A stretch of DNA of 64,000 nucleotides from Nannobrachium achirus (Eukaryota > Chordata > Actinopteri > Myctophiformes > Myctophidae). Of the stretch, positions 39,401 through 51,400 are shown in pieces. Numbering within the stretch: the stretch's first letter is position 1; every line of letters starts with the position of its first letter. The stretch is from the NCBI GenBank assembly GCA_963921795.1, contig OY997653.1, positions 6,182,104 through 6,246,103 of the forward strand, in the 5' to 3' direction. Made by a program: the position numbers and the translations under genes. The notes under the pieces are model-generated. The model was not told the DNA's origin and made no database searches. It was given only the letters and a program-made list of their open reading frames with translations.

Positions 39401-42400
39401 TAAGCAAACGTTTATATAGTCTCGGATGTCATGGTGTGTTGCAATACAGTGGATTGATGTTTTAAATCAATATGGGATGTTATGATAATGTATAACTGCT
39501 TTAACCTCGCCTACCAGGCTTTCTCCCGGCTGGCTAACTGCAGTAAGCTAGCGTGTTAGCATACGGCCGTCAGGTTTTCACTTTTCAGGTCGTCTTTTTA
39601 AACATTTACAGTTGCCTTATATTACTCTATAAATCTATCTGTGATGTGTGCTTTTACTAATACTGGCGTGCTTAGGCAATGTAGTGGGAAAAGTACTCGC
39701 ATTCTTTACTTAAGTATCATGCACAAGTCTTGTATTCAAAATGTAGCCCTTGAGTAAAAGTATAAAAGTATTGCAAAAGCAGAAAGTAGTAGGTCTACTC
39801 AAAGTACCCATTGTGCAGAATGTAACCACAATGCGACGTTGTTGTGAGCTTGTAGATCAGCTATTTTTAAATAGCCTGTCTAGGAATAAAATAGGGCTAG
39901 TTGATTAATGTATGTTTTATAATATAATAATTTAATACATGAGTCTTTTAGACTAGAAGTTGCAACGTTTACATTTACTCTATACTAATAATAATACACT
40001 AAAATCTAAATTCATATAGGCATATTGCTGCACTTTACTGTGTAGACTAACACATGTAGTTTGTTATTGTAGGCCATTCTTCCTTCCATTTAATTCTATT
40101 GTTATGCACAACTATTTCCAAAAGCATTCTTTGATTGTGCAAATAGTGGCAATGTGAAACCCATACATTGTGTGGAAAACCGGGTGGGTCAATGAATATT
40201 TAAATGGAGCAATTCGCTTGTCTATATAGACTACAGAGGGATTTATTTAGCTGCACAAAGAATATGTACAGTTCAGAGCCCTAGAATGGAGAGTTGCGTC
40301 ACTCCCGTTCACTTCATGGGGCCAGGTCTTCTACGCACACATCTATTGGCGTATAGTGACAAACGGCGAACCGGAAGTTTACAAAATGCATTGAAGTCTA
40401 TGAGATATAAAGTGACAATGAACCACGTGACCAGCGCCGTTTCTGACCCCGCGGTGACACCACTCTCTGATTATACTGCTCTGGTACAGTTGAAAGATGG
40501 TTTGTTTCCACCCGTGAGGGGGAATGCATAGTCGACGCACACATTAGATACCGCCCACTATGTTTGATTGGTCAAAAGCGCTGCCTGTCACCAGACTTGG
40601 GTACCGCCCAAAATCCCTTCCGTGAGTTTGGTGTGTGACAGACTCAGTAGCGTAGCGTTCTCTGAGGCTGTTCTTGAGAGACTAATTACAATCTAAAATA
40701 TGAACCCTTGTTGTAAAAAAACTAAAGTTGTCCTTTAACAGATTATCCAGTCATGCAGACAGGGTACAATCAAGAAATGTTTCTGACATGCAAAGGGTTC
40801 CCATCAATGATAACAGACAGTTACAGTGGTATGGTTTCTCTTCTGTGCAATTCTCCTCTGTCTCCACTGAGCGGCACTGCCGTGCCGAGTTTAGTTCAGG
40901 ACAGGAGTTTAGTGTCAGCTTCCGAGAAGAAAGCAGTGTCGGTGAGTTTGGGTGTGAGTCGGCCTCTGTTTCCTCGTTGGAAACGAATAAAGGCCTCAGA
41001 GCAGGTATTAAACGTAGACACGTTTCCCCGTGCCGGGGAAAATGTATGTTTTGTAGTGAACCATGTCTTACAGGCTGCACGTTCTGCATGTCCTGTTCCC
41101 CCACCGATCAACATGATGACGTCACGCCTGTCGGCGGGGCCATCACCGGATACGGGAGGGAGCCTCCCGGATACGGAAGCGCTAATCCCCGATGTTCCGT
41201 CCCCCCCCTTCTCTCAGCATGCTAGTCCCGCGATGCCAGCGGTACAAGCAAACGGTTTCTCCCTAGTTTCACAACACGTTAGCACAATGTGCGAAACAGT
41301 GGAGACTTTGCAATCCAAATCAATGGGTGTTGCGGACAGTAACACAAGGTTACAGATTGCAGTTCGCGGACCAATCCCCGCTGTCCAGCAGAGTTATTTA
41401 CACTCGAGCCCGCGGCTTGAAAGCAGATGCTCTGAGAGAGGAAATAAGCTCACTACTGCACACAGGTGCTATAGTGGAGCTCTCGCGAGACCAGAGCCGG
41501 TTAGGCTTCTGGAGTTGATATTTCCGGTTTCAGAAGAAAGGGGGGGCTGCGTCTCATTCTGGACTTGAGGTGTCTGAACAAGCACCTGAAAAAGTTCAAA
41601 TTCAAGATGCTGACGTCAGAGGCTCTGATGCGTTCAGTGAGGCAGGGAGATTTCCACTATTCTGTGGATCTGAAGGACGCTTATCAGCATGTCCAGATTT
41701 AGCCTCCCCACAGGAAGTTCCTGCGCTTCGCCTTCGAGGGGCGCCTGTACGAGTACACGGTCCTCCCCTTCGGTCGGTCACTGAGCCCTCGGGTTTTTGT
41801 GAAAGTGACCGAGGCGGCCATTGCTCCACTGAGGCAGCAGGGCATCAGACTCACGAACTAAATCGTTGATTGGTTAATTTCCTCGGGCTCCAGCCTGGAG
41901 GCTTCGTTCCACACTCAGTCAGTGCTGGCTCACCTGAAGGCTCTGGGTTTCAACATCAACTTCGAGAAGAGTATGTTGATTCCCGCCCAACGGATTTCCT
42001 TTAAAGGAATTTTGTTAGATTCGACCGATTTGTCCGCCTGTCTCTCCCCGGAGAGGGTGGACAGGTTTCTGACATGACTGAATTCCTTCCAGTTGAACCA
42101 GGTGGTCCCCTACAAGGAATGTATGAAGTTGTCAGGTCTGATGGCATCAGCTGTTCAACTTCTACGTCTAGGCAGGTTTCATATGAGACCGTTCCAGCGC
42201 TGGGCGCTGTCTCTCAGACTTTCTTCCCTTCAGGGGTACAAGAAAGTGGTGGTTTCTCAGAGCTGCTTGGACACGCTGGTCCCTTGGTGGGATGTAGCGT
42301 TCCTACTAACGAGCGGTATCACGATGGGCGAGGTGGTGTCGCGCAAGGTGATCACCACCGATGCCAGTCGTCTGGGATGGGAAGCCACCCACATGGGGCG

Positions 42401-45400
42401 CTCGGCTCGGGGACTTTGGGCCCTGGAGATGCTCAAGCATCACATCAACTTTGATGGCAGTGTTCTTGGCGCTCAAGAATTTCGAGCCTTTGATTCTGGG
42501 CTGCCATGTTCTGGTAAGAATGGACAACACGACGGCCCCGTTTTACATTTTCATTTGAAAAAAGAAATGTAGAAGTTTAATTTGTTTCCACCTGAAACTC
42601 ACTGGCCTTAACACATCGGGTGCCCACATGGTGTCTACACGCCAATCTCTTTGATGTCTCTGGAGGCCCAGCCCCAGTGCCCACGACGGCGCGTTTGACG
42701 CGTTTTACAATACTGTAGTTACTGTACATTGCTACCGCAATGAAGGCTCTACCACGGTGATCAAACGCCAACAATATGGGAAAAACACTACATTTCCCAA
42801 AATGCAGCGCGGTACATGTGACCTGGATGTGCAGTCTCCCTGCAGCCAATCACAAGCTTCTGTTCCTATCCTGCACTGCAGGCTCGCACGACCCGTATGT
42901 ATCATGGATACTAGTATTTTCCCAGTAACGGAGTCTCGGCGGAGATACACGTAACATGGCGGATTCTTCTCCTAGTCTAGCTTTTTCAATCACCATGTTC
43001 AATGCGCAGTCCTTTCTACCTACCGTGACACAAACGCTGTGGCCCAGGTTTGATAAAAAGATGTCCTGACTGAAAGAAAACTTTATCGTAAAAATAAACA
43101 GGACATCCGTGGATTACATTTACTCGTATAATGGATACTATTTTCCCAGTGACGCTGCGGAGGTAACGTAACATGGCGGATTCCTCTCCTGGTCTAGCTT
43201 TTTCAATCACCATGTTCAAAACGCGACCCTTTCTACCGCCCGTGATACACACGCTGTGGCCCAAGATTGGTAAAAAGCTGTCCTGACTGAAAGAAAAGAT
43301 CATCGTGAAAATAAACTGGACATACTTGGATTACATTTACTCAACGTATTACGGATACTTTTTCCACAACGCGAAGGTACGTAAATTACGTGTTGCCATG
43401 GAGACGATGGGCCCCTGTGAGGGTAAACCCTGAATTAACGTGGGCATCCGATGTGTTAAAGATTCTTCTGAGATGAACATGTGAAAAAAATATTTTTGCA
43501 CTACACCCATGCTACACCCCCCTCATATTTTTTGAACCTTTAGTGCTGTTCGGGTCATTTTGACCCGGAAGCACAGATGCACAGAAATACACAGTATTAT
43601 GCCAAAACACAGACACACAGTCACCCCCACTTCTAACACCCCCCTTCCGAAGCCCCATTCCGAACCCCCCGGAACCTCAACACTAAACAACACTCTTACC
43701 CTCTTTTCAATACTGTATCAAAGAATGCCTTTTTCCTCTGGTACATAGCAAGCCAACTGTACTGTAAGCCAGGCACAAACTAAGGCATAAAGGGCGAGCT
43801 GGAAAAGTGGCATTTGACATGTGTCAGGCATGTGCCTGTTGCCAAAGTGGCATATGCTGTTGCCAAAGTGGCATATGCTGTTGCCAAAGTGGCATATGCT
43901 GTTGCCAAAGTGGCATATGCTCTCAACTAAGGCACAACAACAACTCTTACCCTCTTTTCAAAATCAATACTGCATCAAAGTCAAGACCTAGTGTCTCATT
44001 GTGGATAGACTGTTCCAGATAGACAAGTCCCTGACTTTCTAACTCACCATTTATATTGACTGTGTCAATTCTTGTTTTCAGTAGAAACGTTGTTTCCACA
44101 TTGTTGGGGGGGTTAGACGTTGATGTTAGGCGTTGGTCGAATCGCGATTCGTTTTTTAAAATATCGATTTTTACCGTCCCCCAATTAAATCGATTTGCTG
44201 CTTGTTGGTGTGTTGTCGTCGCTCTCGACTCGCGCTGCTCAGTGACGCGGACATTCCCAGCATTCCTTCTGTAGAGGTGGCCTGACGTCACCACTCACCA
44301 CAGCTGCTTGCAATGGAATGCACACAGCTAATGCGCGCTGATGAGACCCGTTAAGAGAATCGGACCGGCAAAAATTATTGACCCGGTTCTGGACCCGCTA
44401 TCATGGAACCGGTTCCTAAAAAGAACCGGTTTCGGGTCCCAACCCTAAACCCAACCCCACCTCCCTCCCATCACCCCCCTCCCCCCACCACCCCAGATGC
44501 ACAGAAACAAAAGAAAGCATGTATACTAATACAGACACAGTCACCTCCTCCCCCCCTCCACCCCCCTCCTATCGCCCTCACCCCCCCCCCCCCCACACAC
44601 ACACACACACACCCTTCACCCCCTCTCCTCCTCACCCCTCCCCTCCTCACCCTCACCCTCACCCTCACCCCTCACTTATCTGAAGTTTTCCTTGTGACTG
44701 TACTGTATCTTAGGGGAAATTTTACATTATTTTACATAAACATAAGGTGCTGTAAAGTAACACTGTAATTCAGGGGTGCTGTGGATGAAAATGTTGTTTA
44801 CAGGGTGCCCTGAGACCAAAGTGTTTGAAAACCTGTCCTAGTGTATACGTTCAAGTTTATATTCATATGTGACGTTCATGTGTGTTCACATGTGTGTTCA
44901 GCTCTATGTGAGAATGATGTCCTGTTCTTGAACCACAAGCCCTAACCCTAACCCTTTTTTCCTATAAGCATGAGCAATATTGCCCAGTATTAAATAAAGT
45001 AGTTTTTTTACATGAATTTCAGCTAAATCAGTAAAAAGGCCTAGCTCTTTTAGTGTTTAATGTGATATAGCAAAGCAGAAATGCAAACATTTACCATATA
45101 TATCATATGAATTGTTTGGTATTGAGTCAAAGTCAATGTATCATGATGATTTGTTAGGTTACAATTTATATTAGTGTTGTTTTTTTTAAACCAAATATCC
45201 CCCGGGTCAAAATGACCCGAACAGAACGAAGGTGTAGTGAATCTGAACAGAACTTAAGGGTTAAACCGCATTTGCAGTTTATTCCTAAGGTGGTTCCTAA
45301 GGAACCGGTCGTTCTGACAGCTTTTCATCCTCCTCCGTGTCTCTCGGAAGAGGATAGGCGTCTGCACTGTCTTTGTCCTGTTAGGGCTTTGAAAGCCTAA

Positions 45401-48400
45401 TGTGACAAAACAGCGAGCTGCAAGTCTACTTCCCAGCTTTTCGTAGTTATGGGCAGGGCCCGTCAACGGAAAGCGGTGTCCAAGCCCACCTTGTCAAGGT
45501 GGATTGTGGACGCTATTAGGTTGGCATATGCTAGTGCGGGGTCTGTGGTGCCGGAGGCACTAAAGGCCTATAGCACTAGAGGTGTGTCGACCTCTTGGGC
45601 TTTGACCAAAGGGGTATTTGTTGTGGAGATTTGTTTGGCGGCAAATTGGTCTTCGCCGTCTAACTTTGCAGCTTATTACCACCTGGTCATTGCGCCATCT
45701 GCCCTGGCGCACTCGGTGCTGGGTGTGGCTGCCTCTTCTACGGTGTAGAGTGGCAGTTCTCCCCTTCCTGGTCTTAGCATGCTGCTGGCCTTTGGAATGA
45801 GTGGGGGGACCCTGGGTTCCCTTATAATTACTGTGTTTTTATAAGGCAGACCTGTGTCTGCTCCTTAGTGCATAAGGCAGATTTCGGTCTGTCAGGGTCT
45901 CTCTTTCTCTCTCTCTTACACCCAGGCCCGGTGGGTCTGGGACCTTCTGGTTGGTGAGGGGTCATGTCCGTTCGGACCTTGTCCCCTCATCGGTGGGGGG
46001 TGTGTATGAGATGGAACGTTGGTTATGGCTTTCTCGGGGAGTTTATGTATCCCATAGGGGTGTCATCCTGGAGGTATTATAATGAACGGTTAGGTTCCGT
46101 ACGTTCCGTTCCTTGTTCATTTAATACCGGATGACCCCCCGGCTTAAACCCCTCTCTTCGTAAGTCACGATCAGAGAAGCGGTTTTAGAGGACGCCATGT
46201 TGGCTGGAGTCGCTTTTATGCTCTCGGGGCGGTGCCTCCGTTTTTGAGCGACAGTCCTTCCGACGAATCACTTCGACGTACGGGAGTGCATGAGTTTACT
46301 CTGTTGCATCGCTAGAGGGCGATGTTCCCATAGGGGGGTCATCCTGGAGGTATTAAATGAACAAGGGTTCCGTACGGAACCTAACCGTTTCTAACCGTTT
46401 TAACTTTAAAAAAAGAAAAATACCACTTTAAAAATGGTACCTTGTATGCACCTATGCATGGGTTCATGGGTTTTTGCCCCAGGACCTCAGTGGGAGATTG
46501 ACAGGTTTATTTAATTGGAGATAAGTAACCACACCAGCCATAATGTGTATACATCGGCATTCAGCATCTTTCCTAAACGTTCAGATTATGGCAGCATTGC
46601 TAGCTATCTCTCATACTGTACATGCAGGTGTCATGGCACAGGCTCACGACACACATGTAATCATTATGCAAAACAGTGATAATGGCTAATGGGTTAAATT
46701 AACCTAATATACAAACACATTCATGTAGGCTACACACACACACACCATACACTGAAAAATCTGAATTAATAACGGTATGCTAAATAGAATATGCAACGGT
46801 ATAAAACATATGGTATAAAGTTGTATAAGATAGGGTGCAGCTCAATAGACTGGTTTATAGGCTTGTACTCCGATTAGGCCATAGGTTGGATTTTCCCACA
46901 ATGCTTTGAGCAAAGTGGGCGGTGTCACTGCAGACCAGAGGCTCTGATGTAGACTACAAGTGTCCTATTGGTTGGCGGTTGAACCCCACCCTTTGGTCTC
47001 ATCACGGCTTGTTTTAAGCCAAGATTTCCTCGCAACATAATCGCTAACATATATGCTATAAATATAAGGTGCACATTTCTAAATGACAATTTAAGGACTT
47101 TTTAATACCTCTAACATGATAAATTAAACATTGGAAAGATTTTCAAATATTGGAGGCAGAAATTGTGGCTATAGGGAATGAATTGGACGACACCCTCCCC
47201 CCTCATCCCTCAAGGACAAGTAGAGGGCAGGTGATTCTACTGTGTAGGTGGCCATAGACAACAGACAAAAATTGCAGATTTTACATTTTGGTCGTACTGT
47301 TACGACTGGGGTCGTATTTGTATAACTATTGTAGGTACTGTATTGCTTTGGTCCTAGTGTGGTGTGGTGTATGACAGAGCTGAGAGTGTCTGGGAGTGTA
47401 TGCAAAACCGGGGTATCACTCCCAGACAGAGTGAGTGTGTGAGAGCATGTAAAAACAGGTGTGCCGCTCCCAGCAGCTGATTGGTGGGGAAACGACCAGG
47501 ATGGCTGGGATTGGTGGGGAAGTGTTCCTGGAGTTCTGTCTGCTGACTGGCTGACAAGGGTGGAGATTGGGGATAAAAGGAGCAGCAGACCTCGGCCAGC
47601 CACGCAGGGGAGCAGACCTTGTCCTCCTCCTCTCCCAACTGGCACACAACATGTCCTTATGTTTTCTTATGAGTTGATATGAGTTCTGGGTTAAGTTGAG
47701 TTAAGTTGCTTTGAGCCTTTGACTAATGTTTATGTTAAGGAGGTAAGATACTGTTTGTTCTTTTGGTAGGCAAGTGATTTTCTTTGGAGTGAGTTTTCTT
47801 TTGATTTGAGTTTTGAGTTGTCCTTCAGTTATTCCTAAGTGATTCTTCAGTTACTACTGAGTTCTTAAGTTTTTCAGTAGGTTTTCATTAGTTCTAGTTA
47901 TTCATAGACCCCTATGTATTATGTTTCACTTCTATTAACTGTTCTAGTTTGTTATTACCACTTTGTAAATAAACCGCACTTTATGTTGCATTTATAACCC
48001 GTTGTTGGTGTGGCTACTTGGGAGCTGGGGAAGACAAGGGTTAATTTCATGTTGTGTCTCAGGACCCCTAGACTGGGGCATAACATGAATTGGGGGCTCG
48101 TCCACTAGTTTTCTCGTGTGCTTGGTAAGTTACATATTTTCTCTCCTCTTCTGGTTGGCAGTTTGATTAGGTTGGTAAAAATGAGTTTTTCGCTAGATGA
48201 CTTTGTGGCAGATCCTTCTTGGGCAAAAATTGAGAAATGTAAGAAAGAAGAGTTAAAATTGGTGGCTGATGCTTATGAACTTGCTGTGTCTCCTACATTC
48301 TCTAAGGCTGAACTCCGACATCAGGTGTGCTCGCAGCTTGTCGACAAAGGGGTGATACCCCCAGTGACCGGTCTACCTGTGACTGTGAATGGTGAGAAGG

Positions 48401-51400
48401 AGGAGGGGACCTTGCCCGTGGAGGTTACTGATGCGGAGGTACCGGGAACGTCCACAAATGGTGTGGGGTCCACTCCTCGCTCACTACAGACAGGTATGAA
48501 CACGGTCGATCTCCAGCTGACATTACAGATAAGACAGGAAGAGACCAGAAGTAAAGAGCTGGAGATCCAAGCATTACAGCTGCGTTTAAGAGCACTTGAA
48601 CTTGAAAACCCAGCAGCCGGAGGAAGGGCAGGTACACAAAGTGCAGTCGGTGTCAGTAATTCAAGTATGGACATTAGTACATATATCATTGATGCCACAA
48701 TTTAGAGAATCCGAGGTGGACTCATATTTTGGCGCTTTTGAACGGATTGCTGTGGCATTGAAATGGCCTAAGGAATCCTGGGCAATATTAATACAATGTA
48801 AATTAGTAGGAAGAGCCCAAGAAGTATGCGCTACATTGTCAATTGAGCAGAGCCTTGATTACGAGGTAATAAAACAGAGGGTGTTGCAAGCGTATGAGCT
48901 TGTCCCTGAAGCATATAGACAAAATTTCAGAAAAAAAGAAAAAACTGCCAGCCAGAGTTACGTGGAGTTTGCACGCGAGAAAAGCACGTTATTCGATAAG
49001 TGGTGCCAGGCCTCTAAAGTTAGCACATTAGCTGATATGCGGGAACTGATTCTACTGGAAGAGTTTAAAAGATGCTTGCCGGAGAGGATCATAGTTTATA
49101 TTAACGAGCAAAAAGTGTTAAAATTGACAAAGGCTGTGGTCCTGGCTGATGAGTTTGTTTTGACTCACAAGAGTGTATTCACTTCCCCAGCAGCTCATGG
49201 GTTTGCTGTAGGCCCAGAGAAGTGGTCTCCCAAATCTGTGCGTAAAACCACGGCACCGTTATTGGGCGAGAGCCGTGAGTGTTTTTATTGTCGAGAGCCT
49301 GGGCATTTGATTGCCTGTTGTCCTGCTAACCCTAAGAGAAAAGGACAGTCTGATAATTTTCCTGCGGGAATTGGCCTGATTAAGTCAGTTTCTGTGCCTC
49401 ATATCCAATCTGAACGCTGTTCGATGTCTGATGTAGAGGTGGACCCTCGCTTTAAACCTTTTGTATTTGATGGATTTGTTTCCGTGACTGGTAATGAGAA
49501 CGATAAAGTGCCAATAAAAATCTTGCGAGATACGGGTGCTTATCATTCTATCATGCTGGAGTCGGTCCAGCCTCTGTCAAATGAGACTTCATGTAATGCT
49601 GATTTGCTTGTGTGGGGAATTAAAATGAGCGTGATTAAAGCACCATTACACATGGTACATTTTGGCTCACCGCTTGTGTCTGGACATTTTAAAGTAGCGG
49701 TGCGGCCTCAGTTACCAATCGGCGGTGTTGCGTTTATTTTGGGGAACGATATAGCTGGAGGGCAGGTTTTTCCTCCACCCGAGGTCGTTGAATGTCTCAT
49801 TTTGCCTTGTGACTCCCCTGCGTCAACCATACCAAATGTACTCCCTGTGTGCGCAGTTACGCGCGCACAGACTCGTAAAATGGGTCAAATTGTTGAGTTG
49901 TCTGATTCATTTATGGCTACTGTGGATGAAAATGAGCATGATGATGAAGCTGTTACCACCACTAAGATTGAAGGTGTGTTAAAAATGTCAAATGTGTCTG
50001 TATTTCCTGTTGAATCTGAGTTGAGTCTAAAAGTAACCAGAGAAATGTTAATGGCGGCTCAGAAAAATGACCCGTCATTAACAATGTGTTTTTCCTCTGC
50101 CATAGCCAGTGAGGGAGGCCAAAATCCAGTTGGGTTTTTTTTGGAGAACGGGGTCCTGATGAGGAGCTGGAGTCCTGGTGACAGCGAGGTGGTCACTGTT
50201 AATCAGGTAGTGGTGCCAGATAAATATTGGCCACAAGTGCTTAGTATTGCTCATGATTCCAGTTTAGCTGGACATCTTGGTATTAAAAAAACATACCATC
50301 GGGTGCTGCGAAATTTTTATTGGCCAGGCTTAAAAGCTGACATAACTAAATATTGCCGTTCATGTCACACCTGTCAAATTGTAGGGAAGCCGAACCAACC
50401 TGTTCCACCGGCCCCTCTGCATCCGATTCCTGTGCTTGGGGAACCGTTTGAGGACGTAATTATAGATGGTGTGGGCCCTCTACCAAAAACAGTTCCAAGC
50501 ACCAGCGCATGGAGCTCTCCTTGTTTGTTAGTTCCTAAACTCCTGGCGCTCCTTGCTCTGTTGTTTGCCCTACAGTAATTTGAAGTGTACATTGGGTCTA
50601 CTCTCCAGCCTGTAAAGGTTTTTACAGAACATAACCCATTGGTGTTTTTAGCGCAGATGCGTAATGCTAATCAAAGACTAATGCGCTGGTCCATTGCTTT
50701 GCAGGATTTCAATCTGGAGATGTGTCACAAAAAGGGTATTGAAAATGTAATGGCTGACGCGTTATCCAGAGTGTTTTAAAGTGTTAACCGTACAAGGGTT
50801 GAGCACCATAGGGGGGTGCTTAATTCTTGGGAAGGGGGGTGTTACGACTGGGGTCGTATTTGTATAACTATTGTAGGTACTGTATTGCTTTGGTCCTAGT
50901 GTGGTGTGGTGTATGACAGAGCTGAGAGTGTCTGGGAGTGTATGCAAAACCGGGGTATCACTCCCAGACAGAGTGAGTGTGTGAGAGCATGTAAAAACAG
51001 GTGTGCCGCTCCCAGCAGCTGATTGGTGGGGAAACGACCAGGATGGCTGGGATTGGTGGGGAAGTGTTCCTGGAGTTCTGTCTGCTGACTGGCTGACAAG
51101 GGTGGAGATTGGGGATAAAAGGAGCAGCAGACCTCGGCCAGCCACGCAGGGGAGCAGACCTTGTCCTCCTCCTCTCCCAACTGGCACACAACATGTCCTT
51201 ATGTTTTCTTATGAGTTGATATGAGTTCTGGGTTAAGTTGAGTTAAGTTGCTTTGAGCCTTTGACTAATGTTTATGTTAAGGAGGTAAGATACTGTTTGT
51301 TCTTTTGGTAGGCAAGTGATTTTCTTTGGAGTGAGTTTTCTTTTGATTTGAGTTTTGAGTTGTCCTTCAGTTATTCCTAAGTGATTCTTCAGTTACTACT

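Larger units (their letters stand above)
36608..40740. mobile_element. TIR element inserted in the DIRS, with tandem 903-bp repeats
   Basis: The outer ends are inverted repeats of about 50 bp (AACAAGGGTTCATATTTTAG at about 36637 and its inverse at about 40698). TTTAA next to both ends is a candidate target duplication. A second inner inverted pair (GGGGGCATGCGTACAAGTGG at 36741 and its inverse near 36910) lies near the left end. 37309-37539 encodes a weakly helicase-like fragment. 37549-39670 is a tandem duplication. Superfamily unclear. Confidence 0.7.
42541..45263. mobile_element. piggyBac-like MITE, copy 2, left-truncated with two insertions
   Basis: Body matches the MITE at 3585-4206 (GTTTTACATTTTCATTTG, then CACTACACCCATGCTACACC, then the right TIR ending TTAAGGGTTAA at 45263). 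About 36 bp of the left TIR are missing at the junction with DIRS RNase H. Interrupted by a TTAA element at 42608-43459 and by unrelated sequence at about 43668-44957. Confidence 0.8.
34275..46355 (+). mobile_element. DIRS-type tyrosine-recombinase retrotransposon, broken
   Basis: Inverted terminal repeats 34275-34440 and 46188-46355 match over about 165 bp with very few differences (ATACCTCCAGGATGACCCCC to GCCAACATGGCGTCCTC). An internal complementary region at about 46017-46140 repeats the joined termini (TCATCCTGGAGGTATTA and GGTTCCGTACG), as expected for the DIRS circular-intermediate mechanism. gag, RT/RNase H and tyrosine-recombinase remnants lie in that order on the plus strand. Two large insertions (36.6-40.7 and 42.5-45.3 kb) and several stops kill it. 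Confidence 0.92.

Noticed and set aside
44936-44957. CCCTAACCCTAACCC, telomere-like
   Set aside because: Only about three units in an otherwise ordinary insertion; too short to call an interstitial telomere.
47354-47652. Repeated 73-158-residue frames in both LTRs
   Set aside because: Identical in both LTRs and without similarity to any domain; chance frames in regulatory DNA.
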